A DNA stretch of 64,000 bases. Source: Halobacillus litoralis. Its GTDB lineage: Bacteria > Bacillota > Bacilli > Bacillales > Halobacillaceae. A model generated the notes under the pieces. That model was given only the letters and a program-made list of their open reading frames with translations, was not told where the DNA came from and ran no database searches. The translations under genes were made by a program, and so were the position numbers. Shown here in pieces: positions 35,354 to 43,509 of this stretch. The stretch lies in assembly GCF_020524025.1 (NCBI RefSeq), contig NZ_JAIVKN010000001.1, positions 124,001 to 188,000 on the forward strand, read 5' to 3'. Every line of letters begins with the position of its first letter. Position 1 is the first letter of the stretch.

Positions 35354-36202
35354 TTGTTTACAGTTGAAATAAAACGAATAGTGATTGTATTATTTGGTGC
35401 TTTTTTAAATGCGATATCACTGAACTTATTCTTAATTGAAGCCAATGTTTATGCAAGTGGATTTACCGGGGTTGCTCAGTTGCTTACGAGTATCCTGACT
35501 GACTTTGCAGGGATACCCGTCAGTACGGGTATGCTCTTATTTATACTTAACATTCCAGTTGCTATCTTAGGCTGGTACAAAGTAGGAAGGGGTTTTACTG
35601 TATATAGTGCGGTGTCAGTAGCTTTCACTACCCTTTTCCTGGAAGTCATTCCTATTCAGCAATTATCTGAAGATATTATCCTAAATGCCGTGTTTGGCGG
35701 GGTTATTGGTGGTACAGGTGTCGGAATTACGCTGAAATGGGGGGCTTCAACCGGTGGTTTGGATATTGTGGCCATGGTCCTGTCACGGATGAAGGACCGT
35801 CCCATCGGTATTTACTTCTTAATTCTGAACAGTGCAATTATAGCCATTGCGGGGATTCTTTATGAACCGGAGAATGCACTATACACATTACTTACTTTAT
35901 ATGTGACAACAAGGGTCATTGATGCTATTCATACCCGCCATGAGAAGTTGACAGCTATGATTATTACTACGAAAGCAGATGAATTGGAAAAAGCCATTCA
36001 TGGTCATATGGTTCGTGGGATTACAACCCTTCCTGCAAGAGGAGCTTTCACTCAGCGCGACAAAAATATGCTCATCATGGTTATTACACGTTATGAGCTG
36101 TATGATCTACAGCACATTATACAAGAAGTAGATCCGAAAGCTTTTACAAATATTGTTCAAACTACAGGTATTTTTGGTTTCTTCCGAAAAGATGATCAAT
36201 AG
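35354..36202 (+). CDS. yitT: YitT family membrane protein (DUF161/DUF2179)
   Basis: 282 residues with a TTG start (GAGGAGG seven bases upstream). About five to six membrane segments (residues 10-190; FGAFLNAISLNLFLIEANVYASGFTG, GGVIGGTGVGITLKWGASTGG) are followed by a cytoplasmic DUF2179 domain (about 200-275, TTLPARGAFTQRDKNMLIMVITRYEL). The family may transport or sense a small ligand; the function is unknown. Gene order degV-yitT matches B. subtilis yitS-yitT. Confidence 0.9.
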   Translation: MFTVEIKRIVIVLFGAFLNAISLNLFLIEANVYASGFTGVAQLLTSILTDFAGIPVSTGMLLFILNIPVAILGWYKVGRGFTVYSAVSVAFTTLFLEVIPIQQLSEDIILNAVFGGVIGGTGVGITLKWGASTGGLDIVAMVLSRMKDRPIGIYFLILNSAIIAIAGILYEPENALYTLLTLYVTTRVIDAIHTRHEKLTAMIITTKADELEKAIHGHMVRGITTLPARGAFTQRDKNMLIMVITRYELYDLQHIIQEVDPKAFTNIVQTTGIFGFFRKDDQ

Positions 36203-36264
36203 TGTAACGTTTTCCCCCCTTAGACGACTCATTAAATAAATAGAATAGGTAGAGGAGTGGCGTT

Positions 36265-37179
36265 ATGAAAAGAATATCAGCCATTATCATCGGGTGTGTG
36301 CTGCTCATTTTAGCTGCATGCACCAATGATTCAGAAGCGAATGAAGTAAACGGGGAGGAGGGAGAAGCGGTTGTTAAGGATGTGTCAGATGGTGAACAGA
36401 CCGAAATTGATATGGAAGCGTTAATTGATCAGCTGGCAATGGATGCAGCTATTGATTCTAAACCGGATAAAGTTACATTCAATTTCTCTCTTGAGAATAA
36501 AGGAGATGATCCGCTGCTCCTGGGTTTTACTTCAAGTCAGAAGTATGATATTCAGGTGAAGAATGCTGAAGGAGAAGTTGTCTATACCTATTCTGCCAAC
36601 CGAATGTTTGCTCAGGGTCTGACGACAGAAGATCTTGGAAAAGGGGATGTCCTCTCGGCTGAAGAATCTTGGAATGATGTGAAGGAATCCGGAGAGTATG
36701 AGGCGACCATGACGTTCCTTGTGAATACGATAAACGATCAGCCGATGGAAGCGAATCCTTTTCAGGTAACTCAAAGCTTTACAGTGAAATCAGAAAATGC
36801 ACAGGAACAAAAAACAGATCAGACAGGCATAGATGCAACGAAACCTAAGAGCTTTCCAGGGGATGGAAAAGCTTTTCGTGATATAACCATTTCAGGAGAT
36901 CGCGGATCGTATATCGTGAAAGGACAAGCGCGTGTTATAGAGGGTAGTTTCCTCTACAGTGTAGAGGATGGACATAATGTTCAAGTCAAACCAACGCCTG
37001 TCCAAGTCGAAGAAGGAGCCCCGGCATGGTCTTCTTTTGAGATATCGATCAACATTCCGGAAGCTTCAGTACCTGAATATGGTATGCTGACCCTTACTCT
37101 CTTTGAAAAAAGTGGAGAAGACGGCCGCCCGATGAATGTCAATTATATCCCTTTAGACCAAATGGCAACAACAGAATAA
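36265..37179 (+). CDS. lipoprotein with BsuPI and Gmad2-like domains
   Basis: 304 residues. The signal peptide ends in the lipobox LAAC (Cys19), so the protein is anchored outside the membrane. Residues about 65-175 form a BsuPI (intracellular proteinase inhibitor-type) domain: FNFSLENKGDDPLLLGFTS, YDIQVKNAEGEVVYTYSANRMFAQ. Residues about 205-300 form an Ig-like Gmad2 domain with ITISGDRGSYIVKGQARVIEG. In B. subtilis the gene after yitT is ipi, a small intracellular BsuPI inhibitor, so this looks like an exported, two-domain counterpart (inference). Strongly acidic. Role unknown. Confidence 0.82.
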   Translation: MKRISAIIIGCVLLILAACTNDSEANEVNGEEGEAVVKDVSDGEQTEIDMEALIDQLAMDAAIDSKPDKVTFNFSLENKGDDPLLLGFTSSQKYDIQVKNAEGEVVYTYSANRMFAQGLTTEDLGKGDVLSAEESWNDVKESGEYEATMTFLVNTINDQPMEANPFQVTQSFTVKSENAQEQKTDQTGIDATKPKSFPGDGKAFRDITISGDRGSYIVKGQARVIEGSFLYSVEDGHNVQVKPTPVQVEEGAPAWSSFEISINIPEASVPEYGMLTLTLFEKSGEDGRPMNVNYIPLDQMATTE

Positions 37180-37212
37180 AAAAAAGGCCATACAATGTAT
37201 GGCCTTTTTTTA
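37180..37212. terminator. bidirectional terminator
   Basis: AAAAAGGCCATAC / GTATGGCCTTTTT around a short loop, with A and T tracts on both sides. Confidence 0.88.
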
Positions 37213-37473
37213 ATATCCGTATTCCTCAAGTGTGCTTTTCACTTTGTCTGATAGTTCATCCCAATCGGCTTGAGGCAGTTTGTTTACTGTAATAAAATTT
37301 TGGAATCCAAAAACGTTATCTACGCCATCCAATTCCATTAAGTCGTTCATGATTTTATGCTCGCTGGTTTGTCCAGGCATCACAGATACACTTCCATCTC
37401 CCTGGAAAATCATAGATCCGGTAGTGAATTTTCGTGCATTCGGGTTTGGTGTTTCTTGTACTTCTATAGCCAT
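37210..37473 (-). CDS. NifU N-terminal-domain (Nfu_N-like) protein
   Basis: 87 residues from the ATG at 37473 (GGAGG eight bases upstream). It matches the Scaffold protein Nfu/NifU N-terminal family: EVQETPNPNARKFTTG and MNDLMELDGVDNVFGFQNFITVNK. There is no CxxC Nfu domain, so it does not bind a cluster by itself. In eukaryotic Nfu1 the same domain precedes the cluster-binding domain. The single-domain form is common in Bacillaceae; the partner is unknown. Confidence 0.85.
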   Translation of the reverse strand: MAIEVQETPNPNARKFTTGSMIFQGDGSVSVMPGQTSEHKIMNDLMELDGVDNVFGFQNFITVNKLPQADWDELSDKVKSTLEEYGY

Positions 37474-37603
37474 ATTCATATCCTCCTCTGTTGCGTCTGT
37501 ATTTAGTTTACCAAAAAAACAGGCATATCAAAACTATGAAACGCTTGGAAGCATGATTGTTTTCGATATGTGATACAATGAAGTAAATATTTAGGAGGTG
37601 TGA

Positions 37604-38434
37604 ATGGTGGAATCAAGATTAATAGATGTATTGCAGCCGATTAAGGATAACGATTTTACATTGCCGGAAGGGCAGAACCTTCAGGAACTAACAACGATGA
37701 TGCTGCAGAGAATCGGCTCTGTCCATCCAGTATTAAGAGATGATTTAATCCATTCCGTTTTTACGACGTTCATTGAACGGGGACATTATTCAAATGAACA
37801 ACTAAAAAATATACTCCAGTCCGTGTTAAACAAGAATTACCTTTTTTACCGGATTGGTACCTCCAAAAACGAAGAAGATGCTGTATTTAAAAGGAGTTTC
37901 TCTGTTCTGCTTATTCCTCCAATCATGGAAAAACACAGGGAGTCCTCTTTTTTAAAGCCGGAAGAAGTGCATCGTGTATGGGATAACTTAAAAAAATATA
38001 TGCAGCAGGAGAAAGACCACAGAGGTTATGTAAAGGAAAAAGGATGGGCCCATGCTATGGCTCATGCTGGAGATGCCATCTATAGTGTGGCGGCTTGTGA
38101 GGAAATTACCTCACAAGAGGTTCTTGAAATCCTTCCTGTAATTAGAGATCAATTTTTAATTGACCAGCCCTATCTTTTTGATGAGGAAGAGAGAATGGTT
38201 ACTGCTGTATTAATGATGTTTCAAAAAATTAATCATTCAGAAAGGATTGCATGGCTTGAAACTCTTCTTTATATCCGTGATGGCTGGCAGGATCCGAATG
38301 AGGACATCATCATCAATAATAGTAAGCATTTCATGAGGGCTCTTTATTTCCGTATGCTTGAGGGGAATTACCGGGAGCTTCGACAGGTTTTAGAAAACCT
38401 GTTGAGGGAACTTAGAAAGCAAGAAGCTTACTAA
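37604..38434 (+). CDS. DUF2785 family protein
   Basis: 276 residues, soluble, all-alpha. The family signature RGYVKEKGWAHAMAHAGDAIYS is near residues 145-166. AGGAGG lies six bases before the ATG. Followed after 15 bases by a small membrane protein gene in the same direction. Function unknown. Confidence 0.82.
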   Translation: MVESRLIDVLQPIKDNDFTLPEGQNLQELTTMMLQRIGSVHPVLRDDLIHSVFTTFIERGHYSNEQLKNILQSVLNKNYLFYRIGTSKNEEDAVFKRSFSVLLIPPIMEKHRESSFLKPEEVHRVWDNLKKYMQQEKDHRGYVKEKGWAHAMAHAGDAIYSVAACEEITSQEVLEILPVIRDQFLIDQPYLFDEEERMVTAVLMMFQKINHSERIAWLETLLYIRDGWQDPNEDIIINNSKHFMRALYFRMLEGNYRELRQVLENLLRELRKQEAY

Positions 38435-38449
38435 ACCTGGAGGAAACTT

Positions 38450-38875
38450 ATGATTCGATGGGGATTTTTTATAGGATCGACATCAGGAATTGTTCTTGGA
38501 CTTTATATGTGGTTTGTAGAGAAGATGACAGGGGAGAAAGTGTACACTCTGCTTATGAACGTGGATTTTATACCCGTTATCGGAAGTATTGACTGGCCGG
38601 TAATTATAGAATGGTTGTTTCATATGATTATCTCATGGGCAATCGGTATATTCTATGCCTATGTGTTTATGTATCGCCTTAAGGCAACAAATCGGAGGCG
38701 CTGGCTTGCTGCTATTCTATTGACTGCTGGAGCCGCAACCACTTATGTTCCTTTAACTCTTCTTGCTATTAAAGAAACCCCTCCAGTGACGGACGGGACA
38801 GCGATTACTTACTGGTTGATCGGTCATGTCTTATATGCCGTTACCTTAAAAAGATCGTACGACCGATTCTATTAA
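38450..38875 (+). CDS. small membrane protein of unknown function
   Basis: 141 residues with four membrane segments (about 3-24, 45-70, 85-107, 117-135). CTGGAGG precedes the start. No family recognised. Its TAA stop overlaps the TAA stop of the convergent repeat-protein gene. Confidence 0.72.
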   Translation: MIRWGFFIGSTSGIVLGLYMWFVEKMTGEKVYTLLMNVDFIPVIGSIDWPVIIEWLFHMIISWAIGIFYAYVFMYRLKATNRRRWLAAILLTAGAATTYVPLTLLAIKETPPVTDGTAITYWLIGHVLYAVTLKRSYDRFY

Positions 38876-39438
38876 AGCCGGGGCCGTCCCCCGGCTTTAT
38901 GTACGTTTAAAAGGTTTGTCTGTTGTTTTTTGGTTTCTGCAAGAGCAACAATAACTGCCCCGATTGCTTGAATCCAGCTCCCGGCAGCTTCTAATTGTCT
39001 GCTTTCTATGCCTTGTTTTTCTTTCCCTGCTGCAATGGCTTGTAGTGAGTTGCCAATGACCTCGAGTAATTCACCGTTTCGTTTATAGGCGTTGAGGATA
39101 GAAGGGGAAATATGAAAGGTGTCTGAAAAATTTATGCTGCCCCCAAGAGCTTGAAGGAGGTTTCCCTTGATAACAAGGTTTAGCCGGTCTTCTCTCTTAA
39201 GGTCTGCCAAAATGCTGTAGACAATGGTTGTATTTCCTGAAGATTGGATGAGGCTGCCTGAAAGGTCTAACGCTGTTCTAGCACCATTTGCTGTCAGAGC
39301 GTTCCCGGATGCTTGGAGCGAATTTCCAATTAAATTTAATCCTTCTGCTTCGCGGTCTAAAGAAGCACTAACTGCTGATGCGATTGTACCTGCAGCAATA
39401 ACCCATAACCCTCCTAATGTAAGATGGTCCTCTTCCAT
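38872..39438 (-). CDS. repetitive alanine/glycine/leucine-rich protein (possibly DUF6944 family)
   Basis: 188 residues built from about six imperfect repeats of the pattern [L/E]-x3-G-[N/S]-x-[L/I]-Q-[A/S]-x-[G/A], for example LNLIGNSLQASGNAL, LDLSGSLIQSSGN, LVIKGNLLQALGG, LLEVIGNSLQAIAAG and LEAAGSWIQAIGAV. The helices are amphipathic without a signal peptide, suggesting a membrane-associated or coat-like solenoid. The last residues (KAGGRPRL) are encoded by a GC-rich hairpin that may terminate the convergent transcript. Function unknown; the DUF assignment is tentative. Confidence 0.7.
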   Translation of the reverse strand: MEEDHLTLGGLWVIAAGTIASAVSASLDREAEGLNLIGNSLQASGNALTANGARTALDLSGSLIQSSGNTTIVYSILADLKREDRLNLVIKGNLLQALGGSINFSDTFHISPSILNAYKRNGELLEVIGNSLQAIAAGKEKQGIESRQLEAAGSWIQAIGAVIVALAETKKQQTNLLNVHKAGGRPRL

Positions 39439-39692
39439 TTATCTCGCCTCCATTGATATATCATACACAGTTTTACATTTGATGTGCTTTGGAATAAAGA
39501 GATCCTTGCTTGAAGAGACAGGGCAACCGTGTACCCTCGCACCGTGTTTATCACGGTGTTTGAAGCAGCATTTAACCATAAAACAGCGAAGAACCTGATT
39601 GTGCACTCAATCAAGTTCTTCGCTGCGCTGTTTAGAAAATCATTAGGGGGTACTCATTATATACCCGAAACCTGATGTTTATAACAGTTTCT
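39439..39692. other. intergenic stretch with two strong hairpins
   Basis: CACCGTG / CACGGTG (39540-39558) and a 40-base near-perfect stem-loop (39585-39624, AGCGAAGAAC / GTTCTTCGCT outer arms, TGATTG / CAATCA inner arms). Neither is followed by a T-run. No reading frame with an RBS was found. Confidence 0.6.
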
Positions 39693-39725
39693 TTAAAAAA
39701 ACAGGCCGGAAGACCGACCTGTTTC
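39693..39725 (-). terminator. intrinsic terminator of the DUF3813 gene
   Basis: Minus-strand AACAGGTCGG / CCGGCCTGTT stem with a TCTT loop followed by seven T. Confidence 0.8.
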
Positions 39726-39731
39726 CATTTG

Positions 39732-39941
39732 CTATTGCAAATTGTTGTGGTGAGCTTCGATTTCCTGCTCCAACTGCTGTAGCTGTTGTTTCTCCTGTTG
39801 TGAACATGAACTATAGGCAGCTTGGATCGCTTGTTTCGCGGCCTGCATATCATGCTGGCTCGCTTGACCATTCTGGCCCCCACGTTTTTGAGTGAAACGG
39901 TTTACCGCTTCGCGCGCGTTTTGAAAAAGGTTTTTCTCCAT
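39732..39941 (-). CDS. DUF3813-type small protein
   Basis: 69 residues, helical and glutamine-rich; pattern LFQNAREAVNRFT, AAKQAIQAAYSSCSQQEKQQL resembles DUF3813. The RBS AGGAGG is embedded in the last codons of the upstream 48-residue gene, so the two are coupled. In related genomes such proteins lie beside the yitU-type phosphatase, as here. Function unknown. Confidence 0.75.
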   Translation of the reverse strand: MEKNLFQNAREAVNRFTQKRGGQNGQASQHDMQAAKQAIQAAYSSCSQQEKQQLQQLEQEIEAHHNNLQ

Positions 39942-39943
39942 GG

Positions 39944-40090
39944 TTAAAACCCTCCTACTGTATGCTGGTCTGCTTCGATTTCTTTACGATTCGCTTCTGT
40001 AAGCCGTTTGGACTCCATCTCACTTTCGTCGAATTTTCGAACTTCTGTCCAGCGTCTTTCCTTGCGATTGGTTTTCTTTTGCTGCTCCAT
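39944..40090 (-). CDS. small hydrophilic protein, 48 residues
   Basis: Reads MEQQKKTNRKERRWTEVRKF and ends EADQHTVGGF. The minus-strand sequence ACAGGAGGG lies seven to eight bases before the ATG. It is basic at the start, acidic in the middle, with no membrane segment. The stop is two bases before the DUF3813 start, giving a two-gene unit. No family recognised. Confidence 0.6.
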   Translation of the reverse strand: MEQQKKTNRKERRWTEVRKFDESEMESKRLTEANRKEIEADQHTVGGF

Positions 40091-40109
40091 GACAAGACCC
40101 TCCTGTCAT

Positions 40110-40142
40110 AAAAAAGCCTGAACGCTTTCACGTTCAAGCTTA
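40110..40142 (-). terminator. intrinsic terminator of yitU
   Basis: Minus-strand AAGCTTGAACG / CGTTCAGGCTT stem, then TTTTAT. Confidence 0.78.
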
Positions 40143-40184
40143 GTATGGCTGCATCGCTTTTCATTAACCATGGAAAAAAGTCCC

Positions 40185-41003
40185 TTACATGGCGTGTTTG
40201 CTAACTTCTAAGTAGTTATCTAAAAAGATGCTGATCCCATCTTCTTCGTTGCTTTGAGTCACATAATTAGAGACATCTTTTAACTCATTGATTGCATTTC
40301 CCATAGCAACCCCGACACCTGCATATTCAATCATTTCCAGGTCGTTATCTTCATCTCCAAAAGCTATGATACGTTCTTTCGGAATGTGAAAGTATCTGGA
40401 TATCTTGTCTAATCCTACTGCTTTATTCATGCCTGCCCGTACGATTTCAATGACGTGCCATGGGGCGCCCCACTTACGGTGGTCAATTAACGACGCATGG
40501 TCATCCAATTCGTCTCGAAGCTGCTGGATTTTTTCTTCTTCTGGATGAATAAGAATAGAGGTTGGATCCTCTTTCAAATTTGACTGAAGACCTCCGACTG
40601 TAATCGGGTCATTTTTTGTTTGAAAAATGCTCATAATTTCTTCGTCGTATTGATCGAGATAGACCTTATCCTTAACCTCTGCCAGAATATTTTTCACGCC
40701 GAGTTTTTGGCAGATATATATAATTTTATGGGCTGTACGAATACCTATAGGAGAATGTATGGCGTCCCAATTGTGATTGGAAGGGTGGTGGATTAAAGCG
40801 CCATTAAAATTGACCATAGGTGTATCTAAGCCGAGTTCATGATAATAGTTAATGCTCGCTCTGTGAGGCCTGCCTGTCGCGATAACAACGATATGACCTT
40901 GATCCATCACATTTTGAATGGTTTTTTTTGTCTTTTCACTAATGGTTTTGTTATCAGTGAGTAGAGTGCCGTCTAAGTCTAATGCAATTAAATGCTGCTC
41001 CAT
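40185..41003 (-). CDS. yitU: Cof-type HAD phosphatase YitU
   Basis: 272 residues from the ATG at 41003 (GAGGTG six bases upstream; a GTG nine bases earlier is inside the RBS). HAD motif I ALDLDGTLLT with nucleophile Asp, motif II ATGRPHRA, the type IIB cap, the motif III lysine region and motif IV AFGDEDNDLEMI. Cof-type enzymes dephosphorylate small metabolites; YitU has been reported to act on FMN in B. subtilis. Divergent from yitV. Confidence 0.9.
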   Translation of the reverse strand: MEQHLIALDLDGTLLTDNKTISEKTKKTIQNVMDQGHIVVIATGRPHRASINYYHELGLDTPMVNFNGALIHHPSNHNWDAIHSPIGIRTAHKIIYICQKLGVKNILAEVKDKVYLDQYDEEIMSIFQTKNDPITVGGLQSNLKEDPTSILIHPEEEKIQQLRDELDDHASLIDHRKWGAPWHVIEIVRAGMNKAVGLDKISRYFHIPKERIIAFGDEDNDLEMIEYAGVGVAMGNAINELKDVSNYVTQSNEEDGISIFLDNYLEVSKHAM

Positions 41004-41075
41004 TTTCTTCACCTCATTTGTATCTTTAGTTTATCGGGTTGATGGGTAAATTGTAAAGAAATTCCGATGACATGA

Positions 41076-41110
41076 CCTAACACTTTCCAATCCTTAATGG
41101 CAGTGTTAGG
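41076..41110. repeat. 9-bp perfect inverted repeat between yitU and yitV
   Basis: CCTAACACT and AGTGTTAGG separated by 17 bases. No T-run follows. Possible operator for the divergent genes. Confidence 0.6.
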
Positions 41111-41183
41111 ATTAAATTATATTCTAAAATTTTTAATACCATCTAAATGACATGTAAAGATTTAGAGAAAGGAAATAGAACAA

Positions 41184-41948
41184 ATGATTGGCATTTACCG
41201 TAATACATTCGCTAAAGTACCCGTACTAACTGTTGTAGACGATTCAAAAAGGGACCAGCCGCTGCCTGTTTTTATTTATTTTCATGGCTTTACTTCCGCA
41301 AAAGAACATAATTTACCCCAAGCCTATATGCTGGCGCAGAAAGGGTACCGCGTCCTCCTGCCGGATAGTGCCTATCACGGTGAAAGAGATGAGGACTTAG
41401 CTAAAAAAGAACTCGATTTTAAATTCTGGGATATTGTATATCAAAACTTAAAAGAGCTTCAGGATATAAAAGACGAATTGGATCGACTTGATCTTGTTGA
41501 AGATCGTCGTATTGGAGTTGGTGGAACCTCCATGGGAGGCGTAACGACAAGCGCCGCGCTGACAATGTACCCTTGGATTCAGGCGTCTGCTGTAATGATG
41601 GGTTCACCGAAACCGGTTGAATTTGCCAAGCGTCTTATTGATGCAATGGAACAGGCAGGTGTTGATCTGCCAATGAATCATTCTGAAAAAGAAGACCTGT
41701 ATAAATCACTTGCAGGGATTGACTTATCCATGAATAAAGACAAGTTATTAGGCAGACCGCTTTTTTTCTGGCATGGAGATGCAGATCCGCTTGTTCCTTT
41801 TGAGCATTCCTATGATTTCTATAATGAAGCAATTGAACATTACAAGAATCCGGAAAACATTCGATTTCTACGTGAAGTCGGCCGTGATCACAAAGTCAGT
41901 CGTTTTGGCATGATTGAAATGGTTAACTGGTTGGAGTTAGTCCTTTAA
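41184..41948 (+). CDS. yitV: alpha/beta hydrolase (esterase) YitV
   Basis: 254 residues. Alpha/beta hydrolase fold with the oxyanion region YFHGFTSAKEH, nucleophile elbow GGTSMGG (Ser about 114), acid in WHGDADPLVP and catalytic His in GRDHKVSRFG. Probably a carboxylesterase or deacetylase; no substrate can be named. Gene order yitU/yitV/yitW matches B. subtilis. Confidence 0.88.
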   Translation: MIGIYRNTFAKVPVLTVVDDSKRDQPLPVFIYFHGFTSAKEHNLPQAYMLAQKGYRVLLPDSAYHGERDEDLAKKELDFKFWDIVYQNLKELQDIKDELDRLDLVEDRRIGVGGTSMGGVTTSAALTMYPWIQASAVMMGSPKPVEFAKRLIDAMEQAGVDLPMNHSEKEDLYKSLAGIDLSMNKDKLLGRPLFFWHGDADPLVPFEHSYDFYNEAIEHYKNPENIRFLREVGRDHKVSRFGMIEMVNWLELVL

Positions 41949-42022
41949 ACAGCAGGAATATTTTATTATCTCCTGAATTTTGTTTATAATAGAGTTTGAA
42001 AATATGTGAAGGGGGAACAACT

Positions 42023-42337
42023 GTGAGTACAACTGCACTTGAAGAAAATGCAATGGGTGCCCTTGAAAATGTCATTGACCCTGAACTTGGCATTGATATC
42101 GTAAATCTTGGACTAGTCTATGGTGTCGATATAGATGATAATGGTGATACGAAGGTGACGATGACATTAACCGCAATGGGCTGCCCGCTTGCGGGTCATA
42201 TCGAACAAGACGTGAAGCGATGCTTAGCTGACCTTCCGGAATTAAACGAAGTAACTGTAAATATTGTTTGGAATCCACCTTGGACGAAAGACCGTATGAG
42301 CCGTTACGCCAAGATTGCTCTTGGTATTCCAGATTGA
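42023..42337 (+). CDS. yitW: MIP18/DUF59 family iron-sulfur assembly protein YitW
   Basis: 104 residues from a GTG at 42023 (AAGGGGG six to eight bases upstream; the longer frame starts inside the promoter region). The family signature IDPELGIDIVNLGLVY, the reactive cysteine in TAMGCPLAGH and the C-terminal WNPPWTKDRMSRYAKIALG are all intact. SufT-like proteins aid maturation of Fe-S proteins. A terminator follows. Confidence 0.9.
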   Translation: MSTTALEENAMGALENVIDPELGIDIVNLGLVYGVDIDDNGDTKVTMTLTAMGCPLAGHIEQDVKRCLADLPELNEVTVNIVWNPPWTKDRMSRYAKIALGIPD

Positions 42338-42348
42338 TGAATGGTATG

Positions 42349-42380
42349 CCCCTGCCGTGCTAACTGCGGTAGGGGTTTTT
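42349..42380 (+). terminator. intrinsic terminator of yitW
   Basis: CCCCTGCCG / CGGTAGGGG stem (one G-T pair) followed by five T. Confidence 0.8.
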
Positions 42381-42532
42381 ACATAGGCAAAGACACTAGC
42401 TGCACTTAAGTCATTCCACTCGAATGGTTGATCTGTAAGCATGCTCTTCTGTGTAAAGGTTGTCACCGTGTTTTGATCTTTTCTAATTAGGCGGACATGG
42501 GACGGCACATAACTAATGAAGGAGGAAGAGGC

Positions 42533-43054
42533 ATGTACAATGCACCCGTATTCCAAATTGTCGGATATAAGAACAGCGGCAAAACGTCACTGCTCTCAGA
42601 TTTGATTGCCTATGCGGCAGATCGCGGAGAGAAGGTGGCGGCTATTAAGCATCATAGTCATCATGAACCTTTAAAAGTGATGCATCACGAAACCGATAGT
42701 TACCGGCTGCACGAATCGGGAGCATTCATAACAGGGGTGGACAGTCCAAGAAGATTTCAGTTGGAATTAACTCATGAAGAGGATTTTCCACTACATGAGC
42801 TTATATCCATTTATCAACACTTTACTCCTGATTTAATCGCAGTGGAAGGATACAAGCAGGAACCGTACCCTAAAGCTGTCATTATAAAGAGGGAAGAAGA
42901 TCTGCCCTTATTAGATGAACTTTCTAATATCAAGTTTGTAATCTCATGGGATGAAGCTTTAACAGAAGATGTTTCGCCACCTGTCATCCTGCTGAACCAT
43001 TGGAGAGAGCGCTTAACTGAGGTTTTTCGTATAGCGAAGGAGCGAGAAGAATGA
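42533..43054 (+). CDS. mobB: molybdopterin-guanine dinucleotide biosynthesis adaptor MobB
   Basis: 173 residues from the ATG at 42533 (AAGGAGG seven to eight bases upstream). Walker A GYKNSGKTSLLSDLI at about 10-24; AAIKHHSHHE and DLIAVEGYKQEPYPKAV are typical of MobB, a GTP-binding helper of MobA. The stop overlaps the moaE start (ATGA). First gene of a three-gene molybdenum cofactor unit without mobA, moeA or moaABC nearby. Confidence 0.92.
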   Translation: MYNAPVFQIVGYKNSGKTSLLSDLIAYAADRGEKVAAIKHHSHHEPLKVMHHETDSYRLHESGAFITGVDSPRRFQLELTHEEDFPLHELISIYQHFTPDLIAVEGYKQEPYPKAVIIKREEDLPLLDELSNIKFVISWDEALTEDVSPPVILLNHWRERLTEVFRIAKEREE

Positions 43055-43509
43055 AAAAAAGATGTTGGATTACGGAACATCCGCTTGATGTTAACTCAGT
43101 GGTGAATCAAGCGTCTAGAAGAGAAGCTGGTGCGATCAACACCTTTATTGGCACAGTAAGGGAGTTTACCAAGGGGAAACGCACGCTGTTTTTACAATAT
43201 GAAGCCTATCCAGCTATGGCAGAAAAAAAGCTTGAACAGATTGCGGAAGAAATTAATCAGAAATGGCCAGGATCGGAAACGGTTATTGTTCACAGAACCG
43301 GCCGGTTAGAAATAACAGATATTGCTGTCATTATCGCTGTTTCTACTCCTCATCGAGCGGATGCTTTTGAAGCAAGTCGTTATGCTATTGAACGTATTAA
43401 GGAGATTGTTCCCATTTGGAAAAAAGAACATTGGGAAGATGGGGAAGAGTGGATCGGTAATCAAAAAGAAACGAAGAGCGGAATACCAGTAAAGGAGGAG
43501 AATTCTTGA
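43051..43509 (+). CDS. moaE: molybdopterin synthase large subunit MoaE
   Basis: 152 residues. Forms the MoaD2E2 complex that adds two sulfurs to precursor Z. Conserved GAINTFIGTVRE, YEAYPAMAEKKL, VHRTGRLEI and the active-site lysines in PIWKKEHWEDGEEWI are present. Coupled to mobB upstream and to moaD downstream by four-base overlaps. Confidence 0.94.
   Translation: MKKRCWITEHPLDVNSVVNQASRREAGAINTFIGTVREFTKGKRTLFLQYEAYPAMAEKKLEQIAEEINQKWPGSETVIVHRTGRLEITDIAVIIAVSTPHRADAFEASRYAIERIKEIVPIWKKEHWEDGEEWIGNQKETKSGIPVKEENS

Noticed and set aside
39499-39509. GATCCTTGCTT, shared with the arm of the 15958-16007 inverted repeat
   Set aside because: Only 11 bases match, with no second arm; probably chance.
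39414-39614. 66-codon minus-strand frame upstream of the repeat protein
   Set aside because: It covers the two hairpins and has no RBS; its sequence is not protein-like.
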